Positions 55,774 through 64,000 of a DNA stretch of 64,000 bases are shown here, one piece after another. The first letter of the stretch is position 1, and each line of letters begins with the position of its first letter. The translations under genes were made by a program, and so were the position numbers. The stretch comes from JAGRCP01 sp942490705 (GTDB taxonomy: Bacteria > Chloroflexota > Anaerolineae > Caldilineales > Caldilineaceae). The stretch is from contig CALNXY010000009.1 of the NCBI GenBank assembly GCA_942490705.1, forward strand, positions 13,256 to 77,255, written 5' to 3'. The notes beneath the pieces are model-generated. The model did no database searches and was not told the DNA's origin. It saw only the letters and a list, made by a program, of their open reading frames with translations.

Positions 55774-55815
55774 AAGCAACGGGCTGTGACGCGTACGCGT
55801 CACAGCCCGTTGCTT
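55774..55815. repeat. 42-bp perfect palindrome without a loop
   Basis: AAGCAACGGGCTGTGACGCG-T at 55774-55794 is followed at once by its exact reverse complement at 55795-55815. It lies 141 bases past the stop of the converging minus-strand gene. As RNA it would fold into a very stable hairpin and could end transcription in both directions; as DNA it is symmetrical enough to be a protein-binding or processing site. Confidence 0.85.
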
Positions 55816-55955
55816 CAGGCCAGTCCAAGAAAATATCGATCCAATCTTCCTGGAAGCTCTGTGTAGGATCGCATCTCTTCCGGAAAGCTTTCAGAAAGAT
55901 GCGCCCGGATGTCTATTTGTTTGGAATGGCCTGAGCCGCTCACCGCGCGATCAAG

Positions 55956-56210
55956 TCAACCTCTGGGCACCGGGATCTCACTGACGGGCGTGATCGTGCT
56001 GGTGCAGCGCTCAAAGCCGGGCAAAAGAAACTTATGGATTGCATCCACATCGTCTGCTTCGACGATGAAGAAGAGCGTATGCTGGGCATTTGCCCCATAT
56101 CGCCCAATCAGCTTGATCCCTTCCACAGAGGAATCAAACAGTGAATCGGATCCCCCTTCATTCTTCGGGCAACTCTCTGGACTATGTACCTGCGTAATGT
56201 GGAATAGCAT
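55956..56210 (-). CDS. Small protein, ferredoxin-like fold (DUF3303-like) (84 aa)
   Basis: The ATG at 56210 is preceded by AAGGAGAATTTT. The product opens MLFHITQVHSPESCPKNEGG and contains VEGIKLIGRYGANAQHTLFF then IVEADDVDAIHKFLLPGFER. The alternating strand-helix pattern with an exposed start MLFHIT suggests a dimeric alpha/beta barrel-type small domain as in DUF3303 or muconolactone-isomerase-like proteins. The assignment is tentative. The frame continues far upstream but without a ribosome site. Confidence 0.65.
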   Translation of the reverse strand: MLFHITQVHSPESCPKNEGGSDSLFDSSVEGIKLIGRYGANAQHTLFFIVEADDVDAIHKFLLPGFERCTSTITPVSEIPVPRG

Positions 56211-56447
56211 AAAATTCTCCTTGTGAAGCCTGCGGTTGGTTTTGATACCTTGACACAGCGACAAACAATGACTCAAGGAATTATAACAAGGAACGCAATA
56301 ACCGGTAAGCCAATCGAATCTACTGTCCTGCCTTTCACCGCTATGCACGAGGCCAGTCGGGTAAGATGTCGCCCAAAGCAAAGACCGACATCCTCCCGCA
56401 CGCGAAGACATCGGCCCTGTCCAGCAAGTTGATCGGCCTTGCTGCCT

Positions 56448-56513
56448 CATGCCAAGATTCGTGGCAATCGAAAGCGTCGCCATCACTTCGGCGAGGCGGA
56501 TTCCGTTGTCGCC
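56448..56513 (-). pseudogene. Possible remnant of an HD-domain LuxR-type regulator
   Basis: One minus-strand frame reads GDNGIRLAEVMATLSIATNL, close to the RLAEV-ALSLATDLG segment found at the start of many HD/LuxR regulators in Actinobacteria and Chloroflexi. The sequence on either side does not continue the family, so at most a fragment remains. The identification is from memory and weak. Confidence 0.25.
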
Positions 56514-57073
56514 GGGGCAAGACGTGATGTAGGCATGACATCCTCTTCGAGCAATAGATCCAATCCGGCTCAAGAGCGACGCGGCCTGACTGGTCCATCA
56601 ATATGGGGCTAGATGCGGAAGCCTAAACCGAGCTTTTTTGCGCCCCGCGGAAGCACAATTTCAGCCAACGCGGGCAGGACGTTCTATCAATTTGAATTGG
56701 CAGCGTCATGTATGGTAGAAGTGCACAGGAGGAACAGCGCCACGCATCCTTTCAGCCGGGGACCCGTGGGCGCTGCGGAGATGCGATACGCTGCATGCTG
56801 AAGCATGCCGTGCGTGTCCGGCATCGTACCCTGCACGTCATTAAACGCAAATCGCTGATGGCGCACCGTTCAACGGCGTGCCCGACTCTCACCCAAACGG
56901 TTTCGTTGTCAACTGTCCCGCCCCGATCCTTGCCGATAATTCGTAGGAATAGGTGACCTGTCATGCTGATAGCGTGAGCCATGAACCATCGGCTGATTTA
57001 CGCCTCTGTCTACCAGTCAGAGTGCCTGTGCAGCTACGCCGCTGCTGATGTCGATCAACTCCTGCCGCGCAAT

Positions 57074-57113
57074 GCAGGGGAGTGAGGCCACGAATTGGGC
57101 CTCACTCCCCTGC
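57074..57113. repeat. 16-bp perfect hairpin
   Basis: GCAGGGGAGTGAGGCC at 57074-57089 and GGCCTCACTCCCCTGC at 57098-57113 pair exactly around an 8-base loop. It lies about 185 bases past the sulfite-oxidase-like gene. It lacks a T-run and may be a back-up terminator or a repeat remnant. Confidence 0.6.
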
Positions 57114-57255
57114 ACTCCAATGCGCAGATGCAGAAGATGCACTGCAAACTGCAGATCCGTCTAGCCCATATCCCCGTGCTGCGCATTTACGCCGGTACAG
57201 GCGCGATATTCGAATCCGGGCGCCTCAAGCGTTGGGTTGATGCGTCTATCAGTGT

Positions 57256-57295
57256 GCAGGGGTGGCCGAGTACGGACGTGCTTCGCCACCCCTGC
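57256..57295 (-). terminator. Hairpin directly after the sulfite-oxidase-like gene
   Basis: GCAGGGGTGGC at 57256-57266 and GCCACCCCTGC at 57285-57295 form an 11-bp perfect stem with an 18-base loop, beginning one base past the TGA at 57297. It shares the GCAGGGG/CCCCTGC ends with the hairpin at 57074. Confidence 0.6.
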
Positions 57296-57296
57296 T

Positions 57297-58457
57297 TCAT
57301 GCAATCTCGACCGTACGCGTGATCTGGCCGTTGGTCTCCCAGTAGGTGATCTTGTTGGCCAGGCGCGGGTCGTCCGGCGACGGCTGGGTCCTGCCGTTGG
57401 TGTCAATGGCGCGGGCGGTAACGGTATGTTCGCCTGACGTCGGCGTGCCCCAGTCATAGGTCCAGAATGTCCAGGCGTACTCGGAGCGCTCGCTGCGATC
57501 CAGCGTAGCGCGTTGCCAGGGACCGTCATCGATCTTGACCTCGACGTGACGAATGGGCGCTCCCCAGGCGGCTCCCTCAATCTGAACGTTGTCGCCGCTG
57601 CGCACCACGCGCGCCGGCGCCGACTTGAGTAAGGTCCGTCCGACCAGCGACTGGGTCCAATTGGGATCCTCGGCCGTGCCGTCCTGGCGCACGGTTACGT
57701 AGTCCTTGGCCATAAAGCGGCCGGCATAACGGGTATCCCAGATTTCAATGCGGTCCAGCCACTTGACGTTGGCCACCCCATACCAGCCGGGCGCAATCAG
57801 ACGCACCGGCGCGCCATTGACCGCGGGCAGAGCCTCTCCGTTCATCTCGTAGCAGAGCAGATTGTTCGGGTGCATGGCGTCGGCAAGCGACATGCTGCGG
57901 GCAAAGTTCTCCACAGTGGTCGTTTCGCGCACAATCTCTTCGCCCTGGTCGACGCCAAAAAAGACCACCTCGACGCCGTCGTCGAGGATCTCGGCCTCTT
58001 CCAGGATCGGCGCCAAGGGCGTGCCCGCCCATGCCGCGTTGCCGACGCCGCCGTGGAAAAATGGCAGCCCGGTGTTGCCGGCACACTCAATGGTATAGGT
58101 GAGCGCCTGACGCGGTCGGGCGACAAGATCCTCTAACGTCAGCGTCAGCGGATTGTCCACCAGACCGTCGACGGTCAACTGCCAGGCCGCGGGATCGATC
58201 TCCGGCCAGCCGTAATGGGCGACGGTGAAGAATTGATCATTGGGTGTGACCCAGGAATCGACATCCTCCCAGACGAGTTGATTGCCGATGACTTCGGGAA
58301 CCGGATTTTCTTCAGGTTGATCCAGCCACGGGATCACTTCTTCACCCTGTTTGAGCGGCGCCGCGCTGGCAAACCGGGTGTTGAGTAATGTCAACGTGGC
58401 CAGCGTAGCGCTACCCGCGATCATCAACTCACGACGCGATAGTTTCGAATTCTGCAT
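57297..58457 (-). CDS. Tat-exported molybdopterin oxidoreductase of the sulfite oxidase family
   Basis: The 386-residue protein has a twin-arginine signal (KLSRRELMIAGSATLATLTL, then ASA-A near residue 33) and an Oxidored_molyb domain with the Mo-ligand Cys125 in TYTIECAGNTGLPF. NVKWLDRIEIWDTRYAGRFM follows and a C-terminal Mo-co dimer beta-sandwich ends the protein (VQIEGAAWGAPIRHVEVKID). It would oxidise sulfite or a related small sulfur or organic compound outside the membrane. No haem domain or cytochrome partner lies nearby, so the acceptor is unknown. GGAGGAAACA precedes the ATG. Confidence 0.9.
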   Translation of the reverse strand: MQNSKLSRRELMIAGSATLATLTLLNTRFASAAPLKQGEEVIPWLDQPEENPVPEVIGNQLVWEDVDSWVTPNDQFFTVAHYGWPEIDPAAWQLTVDGLVDNPLTLTLEDLVARPRQALTYTIECAGNTGLPFFHGGVGNAAWAGTPLAPILEEAEILDDGVEVVFFGVDQGEEIVRETTTVENFARSMSLADAMHPNNLLCYEMNGEALPAVNGAPVRLIAPGWYGVANVKWLDRIEIWDTRYAGRFMAKDYVTVRQDGTAEDPNWTQSLVGRTLLKSAPARVVRSGDNVQIEGAAWGAPIRHVEVKIDDGPWQRATLDRSERSEYAWTFWTYDWGTPTSGEHTVTARAIDTNGRTQPSPDDPRLANKITYWETNGQITRTVEIA

Positions 58458-58750
58458 TGTTTCCTCCTCGATTGATCTACAAAGTTACCTCAGTCGCATC
58501 TGCGACTGAATCAAGCGTCGGCCCTGATTCTAGAAGACGCCGAGCAAACAGCTGTCTCAATCGCCAAATCTAGCACGACGGGTGTGCGCTTGGTGTGAAA
58601 AGAGCGTGAATCGAACGTGACCGGGAAAAATTGCCGGGTGCAGAAACTCATTTGCTATGCTACAATTGACGTTCGCAATCGCACCGCACAGTTCATCTAT
58701 TGCCCCCGCGTTACTTTGATCTTGCTGAGAAGTATGACGACAAGTGCGCA

Positions 58751-61700
58751 ATGCACGAACAATCCGACTCCCCGAATCTTGCCCTGAATTTGCTCGGCAC
58801 ACCTGAAATTTTGCAGGGTGGCGAGCAGCTTGACCTGCTGACCAGTACCAGGGCCCAGGCTCTGCTCTTCTACCTTGCCGTGACGGGCACTGACCATACG
58901 CGCAGCGAACTCGCCGTGCTGCTCTGGAATGATGGCGGTGATGGGCGCGCCCGGGCGCGTCTGCGTAAGACGCTACAACTGTTACGCACGCATCTGAACG
59001 GGGCGCTGGCCATCCGGACAGCAGCCCCCTACACGGTTGGTCTGCACGTCGATCCGGGTGTCGTCCTGGACGTCGCGAACTTTGAACGTCTGACCGCACC
59101 AGACGCAAGTGAGGCTGACCTTCACAGCGGCATCAATTTCTATCGAGGCGAGTTCCTTGCGGGCTTTGATCTGTCCAAGGCGCCCGAATTCGATCACTGG
59201 TTGATGTCCCGACGGCAGGCGCTGCGCGAACAACTGCACTCAGCGTCATCCCGGCTCGTTCAGCGCTACGAAAGCAACCAGCGTTGGGCCGAGGCAATTG
59301 CCATGTGTCGACATATGGTAAACAGAGAACCATGGCGCGAAGAGACGCATCGCAAACTGATCGAATTGCTTGCCCACAGCGGCGATCGCAGCAGTGCACT
59401 GGCCCACTACCAAATCTGCCGTATGGCACTACGCGAGGAACTGAACGTAGAGCCGGATCACGCAACAAAAGCGCTAATTCTACAGATTCGCAGCGGCCAA
59501 AACGGCCTTCCTTCGCAAGAGTCGGCCACCGCCATCGTGCCTGCCGGTATGACTTTGCCGTCCTTCCAGTTCGATCTGCTTGATGCGCCGACCATGGCTG
59601 ACTTTTTCGGGCGCAGAGCCGAGCTTGGGCAATTGACCCAGTGCGTGGTGCGCGATCGATGCCGCGTGACTGCTGTGCTCGGCATCGGCGGCATGGGCAA
59701 AACCAGTCTCGTTGCACGCTTTGTCTCGAATCTGGTGCAGCAGGCCGCGGAAAACGACGCCGCAAGCAGACCCTTTGACAAGATCATTTGGCGATCGCTT
59801 GTGAACGCACCGCCCCTGCAAGACCTGCTGTCCGAGTGCCTTCACTTTCTCAGCGACCAGGCGCTTGGAACATCCGCGCTGGGTCTGGATGCCAAGCTGC
59901 GACTGCTGAGCGAACTGCTTGGCCGACAGCGTTGTCTATTGATTTTGGACAATTTTGAAAGCATCTTACCGGCAGGAGATCGTGCCGGGCGCTATCGCCC
60001 GGGATACGAGGACTATGACCAACTTGTGCAGCGCATTGCCAAGGGCGACCATCGCAGCTGTCTGCTCTTGACAAGTCGCGAACGCCCGCCGCGCCTGGGA
60101 CGCCACTCTAATGATGACGCGCAGGTGAGCTTGCTGGAGCTGTCGGGCCTGGATGGTGCGGCTGTGCAACAAATTCTGCGCTCGCGTGGCCTGGCTTCCA
60201 CCCCCGCCGACGTGCGTTGGCTGATCGAGTCTTACGCAGGGAATCCGCTGGCGATGAAGCTGGTGGCTGACACGGTCGATGAGCTCTACGCTGCCGATGT
60301 ATCCGCCTTCCTGCAGGAGAATGCAGTCATCTTCGACGATGTGCGCGATCTACTGCACAGCCAGTTCGCACGTCTGTCCGCGCTGGAGCAGAGCGTCATG
60401 CTCTGGCTGGCCGTCAAGCGCGAACCAGTGTTCATCCGCGACCTGGCGCGTGCCCTCTTTCCTGCGCCGCACCGCGTCGATCTGCTGGAGGCCGTGCGTT
60501 CGCTTCACCGTCGCTCGCTGGTTGACATACGGCCGGATCTGCCTGCCGAAACGCTGCCGGGGCTAAGGGGAGCGGGCAGCCGCTTCGGCATCCAGAATAT
60601 GTTGATCGAGTTTTTGACGGAATATCTCGTGCAATCCGTTGTGGGCGAGCTTAGTGCGGGCGACCCCCACCTTAGTGAAACGCATGCCCTGATCGAGGCA
60701 AGCGCCAAGGAATACGTACGCGACAGTCAAATTCGCCTGATTCTGGCGCCGATTCGCGAGGCGCTGCTCGCTGCAAATGGCTCGACGTGGGTCCACCAGC
60801 GGTTGGCGACGCTGTTGGATCGACAACGCACTCGCGGCGCGGGTGTGCACGGGTACCTTGCCGGCAACGCAATCAACCTCCTCTGCCACACCGGCCGTAC
60901 CATGTCTGGGCTCGATTTCTCTGGCCTGACCATACGCCAAGCGTCGTTACAGGGGGTAACGCTGCACGACATAGACTTTCGCCGCTGCGAGTTTCTGGAT
61001 GCACGATTCACCGACACATTCGACCTGATTGGTCCAGTGGCATTTCATCCGTCCGGGCGCCTGTTCGCGGCCGGCACGGCAGCAGGTAGAATCCTGATCT
61101 GGCGGATTGATAAAGGGCAGATCCACCTCATCCTTGCCAGCCACACTGGCGGCGTGCGGACCATCGACTTTGCGCCAGACGGCCGGACGCTCATCAGTGG
61201 AAGCATCGATCAGAGTGTGCGCTTGTGGGACAGTGAGACGGGCAAGATGCTGCGCGTGCGCAATGAGCATACGGGGCGCATTCGCGCCGTCAGCTTCAGT
61301 CCGGATGGCACGCACTGTGCCAGCGCCGGTGACGATGGCACAGTGCGCCTCTGGGACGGCACGCTCGGCCGCGAGCTTGGCGCATTTACCGAACACGGCG
61401 GACGCGTCTACGCCCTGAGCTTTTCGCCCAACGGTGATATGTTGGCCAGCGGCGGCGCTGACGGCACAATCTGGCTGAGAGACATGGCGGGCGGACAGGG
61501 TGTGAGAATGCTGAATCGCCACGCAGGCGCGGTGAATGCGCTTGCGTTTAGCCCCAACCGCGACATCCTGGTCAGCGGCGGCGCGGATCAGATTGTGCAT
61601 CTGCTCGACATAGCGTCCGGCCGGACGCAAGCCGTGTTGACGGGTCACGTCGGCCAGGTCAATTCCGTCAGCTTTTCGCCCAACGGACAAACGCTGGTCA

Positions 61701-62908
61701 GCGCAGGCGAGGATGGGACCGTACGGCTTTGGGATACAGTGCGCGGCAGAGCCTTGCGCATTCTGCATGGCCACGAAGGCTGGGTATGGTCGGCTGCCTT
61801 CAGCCCGGATGGCGCCAGCGTAGTCAGCGGTGGTGTCGATCGAACCATCCGCCTCTGGAGCGCTGCCGATGGGCGGATTCTGCGCACGGTGCAGGGATAC
61901 ACAGACGGCATTCGCGCAATCGATTTCAGTCCTGACGGTGAGCGCCTGGTCACCGGCGGCAAGGATGAGTTGATACGACTGTGGGATCTGCGCAATAGCC
62001 AAGAACAATATGTGCTCCGCCAGCACGTCGGGTGGGTGAACGCGGTCTGCTTTACACCGGACGGCGCCAGGAGCATCAGCGGTGGCGAGGACCAGGTTGC
62101 TCATCTATTTGATGCACAACGGGGCAAGTCTTTGCGCGTCTCATACGACCATGGTGATTGGATTGGCGCCATCTGCATCAACAAGCAGGGCGACATCGTC
62201 ACCACCGGCGGTGCAGACGGCCAGATCAAGCTCTGGCAGCTTGCTGAGGGCAACCAATTGCTGACCCTGCAGGGTCACACCGGTGCGATAAACGATCTTT
62301 GCTTTGGCGATGACGATCACTTGCTGGCCAGCGCCAGCGATGATCGAACTGTGCGTCTCTGGAATGTCCACACGGGCATGACAGAAGGCTCTCTGCGCGG
62401 CCATGCAACACCCGTGTGGGCTGTCGCATATCACCCAACGGCACAATTGCTTGCCAGCGGTTGCGCCGGCCGTACGGTTTGTCTGTGGGACAGCGCAGCC
62501 CTTGCGGCCGCACGCGGCGGCAGACCTGTGCCAACGCCACGCCGTCTTACCTTGCCCGCGGGCGATGGTGCGATTCGCACTCTCCAGTTCGCCCCCAATG
62601 GGCATTTGCTGGCTTGTGGCGATGATGACGGCAAAGTAATTTTGTGGGATGTAGAGACCGGCGATATTGCGTATGTGCTAACGGGCCACACGGATCGCGT
62701 CAACGATCTTGCCTTTCGGGCGGACGGCCGGCTGCTCGCCAGCGCCGGTGATGACGGCGCGGCAATTGTCTGGGATGTCGCCACCGGCAGTCAGGTCCAC
62801 TCTCTGCGGCCCAAACGCCCGTACGAACGCATGAATATTCAAGGTGCAACGGGCCTCAACACGGCGCAGCGAGCGTCGCTGGCGGCGTTGGGTGCCATAG
62901 GCGTGTGA
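58751..62908 (+). CDS. BTAD/NB-ARC/WD40 transcriptional regulator
   Basis: From ATG 58751 the protein has 1385 residues; a TTG at 58700 is also in frame and the start is uncertain. In order: a SARP-type winged helix (LNLLGTPEILQGGEQL, LRKTLQLLRTHLN), a BTAD helical domain (RRQALREQLHSASSRLVQRY), an NB-ARC ATPase with Walker A LGIGGMGKTSLV near 313, a short pentapeptide-like strip (LDFSGLTIRQASLQGVTLHD), and from about residue 761 fourteen WD40 repeats, enough for two seven-bladed propellers. Such SARP-STAND-WD40 proteins are thought to be signal-gated activators. It is divergent from the sulfite-oxidase-like gene, with 293 bases between them. Confidence 0.92.
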   Translation: MHEQSDSPNLALNLLGTPEILQGGEQLDLLTSTRAQALLFYLAVTGTDHTRSELAVLLWNDGGDGRARARLRKTLQLLRTHLNGALAIRTAAPYTVGLHVDPGVVLDVANFERLTAPDASEADLHSGINFYRGEFLAGFDLSKAPEFDHWLMSRRQALREQLHSASSRLVQRYESNQRWAEAIAMCRHMVNREPWREETHRKLIELLAHSGDRSSALAHYQICRMALREELNVEPDHATKALILQIRSGQNGLPSQESATAIVPAGMTLPSFQFDLLDAPTMADFFGRRAELGQLTQCVVRDRCRVTAVLGIGGMGKTSLVARFVSNLVQQAAENDAASRPFDKIIWRSLVNAPPLQDLLSECLHFLSDQALGTSALGLDAKLRLLSELLGRQRCLLILDNFESILPAGDRAGRYRPGYEDYDQLVQRIAKGDHRSCLLLTSRERPPRLGRHSNDDAQVSLLELSGLDGAAVQQILRSRGLASTPADVRWLIESYAGNPLAMKLVADTVDELYAADVSAFLQENAVIFDDVRDLLHSQFARLSALEQSVMLWLAVKREPVFIRDLARALFPAPHRVDLLEAVRSLHRRSLVDIRPDLPAETLPGLRGAGSRFGIQNMLIEFLTEYLVQSVVGELSAGDPHLSETHALIEASAKEYVRDSQIRLILAPIREALLAANGSTWVHQRLATLLDRQRTRGAGVHGYLAGNAINLLCHTGRTMSGLDFSGLTIRQASLQGVTLHDIDFRRCEFLDARFTDTFDLIGPVAFHPSGRLFAAGTAAGRILIWRIDKGQIHLILASHTGGVRTIDFAPDGRTLISGSIDQSVRLWDSETGKMLRVRNEHTGRIRAVSFSPDGTHCASAGDDGTVRLWDGTLGRELGAFTEHGGRVYALSFSPNGDMLASGGADGTIWLRDMAGGQGVRMLNRHAGAVNALAFSPNRDILVSGGADQIVHLLDIASGRTQAVLTGHVGQVNSVSFSPNGQTLVSAGEDGTVRLWDTVRGRALRILHGHEGWVWSAAFSPDGASVVSGGVDRTIRLWSAADGRILRTVQGYTDGIRAIDFSPDGERLVTGGKDELIRLWDLRNSQEQYVLRQHVGWVNAVCFTPDGARSISGGEDQVAHLFDAQRGKSLRVSYDHGDWIGAICINKQGDIVTTGGADGQIKLWQLAEGNQLLTLQGHTGAINDLCFGDDDHLLASASDDRTVRLWNVHTGMTEGSLRGHATPVWAVAYHPTAQLLASGCAGRTVCLWDSAALAAARGGRPVPTPRRLTLPAGDGAIRTLQFAPNGHLLACGDDDGKVILWDVETGDIAYVLTGHTDRVNDLAFRADGRLLASAGDDGAAIVWDVATGSQVHSLRPKRPYERMNIQGATGLNTAQRASLAALGAIGV

Positions 62909-63351
62909 CTCTACTTTATGCTCGCACAGTAACAATTTCGTTAGCAATTGCGTTGCCTGCCTCCTGCGCAATGGCGAAAATTACCCTGCTGTTCGATTGG
63001 CGGCATTAGATCATCGGCACGAACTCGAAACAAGCGCTGCTGTCAGGAGTTCTCCGAACACATAGATTATTTGCTTGCGTATCCGCAAAGTCTTGAAGTG
63101 CATCTGCTGATTTCCCTCGATTTCTTCGCATGCTGCCGAACGGCATCAGTACCGGTATAGAAACGCCCCCGACAGGTTTCTTATACGCGACGGCGCAAGT
63201 TGGACCGATGGCTTGTAGATCACGCTACCAGCGTGACAAGCCTCGCCGATCAGCGTGATCCAAAGGTTCCCGTACTCTTCCGACTGATAGTCGGACCTAT
63301 GAACCATGGGCTCACTTCTGCCGCCGTGTACTAGCGAGAGGAGCATAGATC
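62909..63351. other. Gene-free stretch of about 440 bases
   Basis: No gene or RNA gene was recognised. A short TCACGCT/AGCGTGA hairpin with a 3-base loop lies around 63221-63237. The region must include the promoter of the glycosyltransferase gene. Confidence 0.5.
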
Positions 63352-64000
63352 ATGTCATCGGGCGATAGTCCGGCTGCGATCTCCCACCCAGACGCTGGCA
63401 AGGCTGGCGATAGCAAATCGACCGTCCAATGGCTCATGCCGTATGCGAGGATCGGTATACTCGGCCTTGTACTCATCCTGTTTTGGGTCATCGTTGTGCT
63501 GCTCTATTCACCGATCACCGCGCCGTATGATCTCGACTATGATGAGGGGATCAACCTGGCCAAGGCCGATTTGATCCGGGCCGGTTACGATCTCTATGGT
63601 GAGGTTTGGAGCGACCAACCGCCCCTCTTCACGGCGACGCTCGCCGGCTGGATGACACTCTTTGGTCACAGCGTTTTTGTTGCTCGTCTGCTCGTTTTGG
63701 GCCTGTCGGCGGCCCTGCTATGGGCGCTCTTCCAGGTTACCTATCAACAGACGTCGCTCGTGGCGGCGCTGGGGACATTTGTCCTGTTGGTGGCGAGTGA
63801 GGAGCATTTTCGGCTGAGCGTCAGCGTAATGATCGGCCTGCCTGCGCTAGCATTGGCGATGTGGAGCGCGTATTTGATGGTGTTGGCCAAGTTACGGGGG
63901 AGTATGCCCCTGCTCATGGGCTCCGCGCTCCTGATGGCGCTTGCGCTGCAGACCAAGTTGATGGTCGCTACGGCCATGCCGGCACTGACCGTCTACTGGC
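63352..64000 (+). CDS. PMT/ArnT-type membrane glycosyltransferase, 3' end outside window
   Basis: The visible 216 residues start at ATG 63352 after GAGAGGAG. A hydrophilic 25-residue leader precedes a membrane segment (IGILGLVLILFWVIVVLLY). The GT39/GT83 signature follows in the first periplasmic loop: DLDYDEGINLAKADLI with the acidic catalytic pair, then YGEVWSDQPPLFTATLAGWM. Further membrane helices run to the window edge. The enzyme would transfer a sugar from a polyprenyl-phosphate donor outside the membrane. The acceptor is not readable. Confidence 0.85.
   Translation, partial: MSSGDSPAAISHPDAGKAGDSKSTVQWLMPYARIGILGLVLILFWVIVVLLYSPITAPYDLDYDEGINLAKADLIRAGYDLYGEVWSDQPPLFTATLAGWMTLFGHSVFVARLLVLGLSAALLWALFQVTYQQTSLVAALGTFVLLVASEEHFRLSVSVMIGLPALALAMWSAYLMVLAKLRGSMPLLMGSALLMALALQTKLMVATAMPALTVYW

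Larger units (their letters stand above)
55082..55955. other. Long gene-poor stretch with two hairpins
   Basis: These 874 bases separate converging genes. I found no frame with family resemblance. A possible 63-residue frame from TTG 55454 has AGGAGA upstream, but its sequence is unconvincing. Two hairpins (55313-55329 and 55774-55815) are listed separately. Confidence 0.5.
56211..57296. other. Gene-free stretch of about 1.1 kb, probably decayed
   Basis: No intact gene is visible. A minus-strand fragment around 56448-56513 recalls HD-domain LuxR regulators and is listed as a remnant. Hairpins lie at 57074-57113 and 57256-57295. The rest shows no codon structure. Confidence 0.5.

Noticed and set aside
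62909..63351. tRNA or other RNA gene before the glycosyltransferase
   Set aside because: Only a 7-bp hairpin was found; no cloverleaf arms or T-loop consensus could be traced.

Overview
The window looks like the chromosome of a free-living, GC-rich aerobe, most likely a Chloroflexi of the Caldilineae/Anaerolineae kind. This is inferred from gene content: large MalT-type LuxR and AAA-TPR regulators, an activator ending in a 14-repeat WD40 array, F420 biosynthesis genes beside F420-dependent enzymes, two sets of molybdenum hydroxylase subunits, DUF3179, a GerW-like protein outside any sporulation cluster, and type I sugar ABC transport. No rRNA, tRNA, CRISPR array, phage or intact insertion sequence was seen.

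Layout. 1-6004 (minus strand): a sugar uptake and catabolism operon read as aldo/keto reductase, SIS isomerase, permease, binding lipoprotein, ATPase and FGGY kinase (cut by the window edge), with strong hairpins between genes. 6321-10847 (minus): DUF1772 membrane protein, NmrA-type reductase, MalT-like LuxR regulator. 11015-14482: a 1155-residue GH94-like enzyme. 15035-19789: AraC regulator plus a two-gene molybdenum hydroxylase. 19801-20502: a short inverted-repeat element and a deleted SDR pseudogene. 20762-25279: DUF3179 lipoprotein, two small proteins and a pentonate dehydratase. 25608-29763 (plus): a light/DNA-repair operon with a CRP-type HTH protein lacking its sensor domain, an FeS photolyase, DUF2256, a domain-permuted photolyase and a thioredoxin-fold-like protein. 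29929-38910 (minus): DUF427, an AhpD-like enzyme with an in-frame UGA, a CIA30 lipoprotein, patatin, UbiB kinase and a two-barrel glycosidase. 39144-46133: F420 genes CofC and CofD, a nitroreductase, an F420-dependent LLM oxidoreductase, DUF3891, an orphan FAD/2Fe-2S fusion and an acyltransferase. 46433-51318: small membrane proteins, GerW-like protein, methyltransferase, a Rv2061-type F420 enzyme, SMP-30 and an RlpA-like lipoprotein. 51339-55081: an HTH-AAA-TPR regulator divergent from a small secreted 26-residue-repeat protein. 57297-64000: Tat-exported sulfite-oxidase-like protein, the BTAD/NB-ARC/WD40 regulator, and the start of a PMT-type glycosyltransferase.

The strongest unusual signal is at 30429-30980. 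An alkylhydroperoxidase-like gene is interrupted by one in-frame TGA exactly where relatives carry the second Cys of CxxC, and a 6-bp stem with a CGGGU loop lies 10 nt downstream. This fits a selenoprotein with a bacterial SECIS element, although a point mutation remains possible. Next in interest are the photolyase operon, whose promoter carries ACA motifs repeating about every 11 bp up to the -35 box, and a 145-147 bp MITE-like element present twice in opposite orientations.
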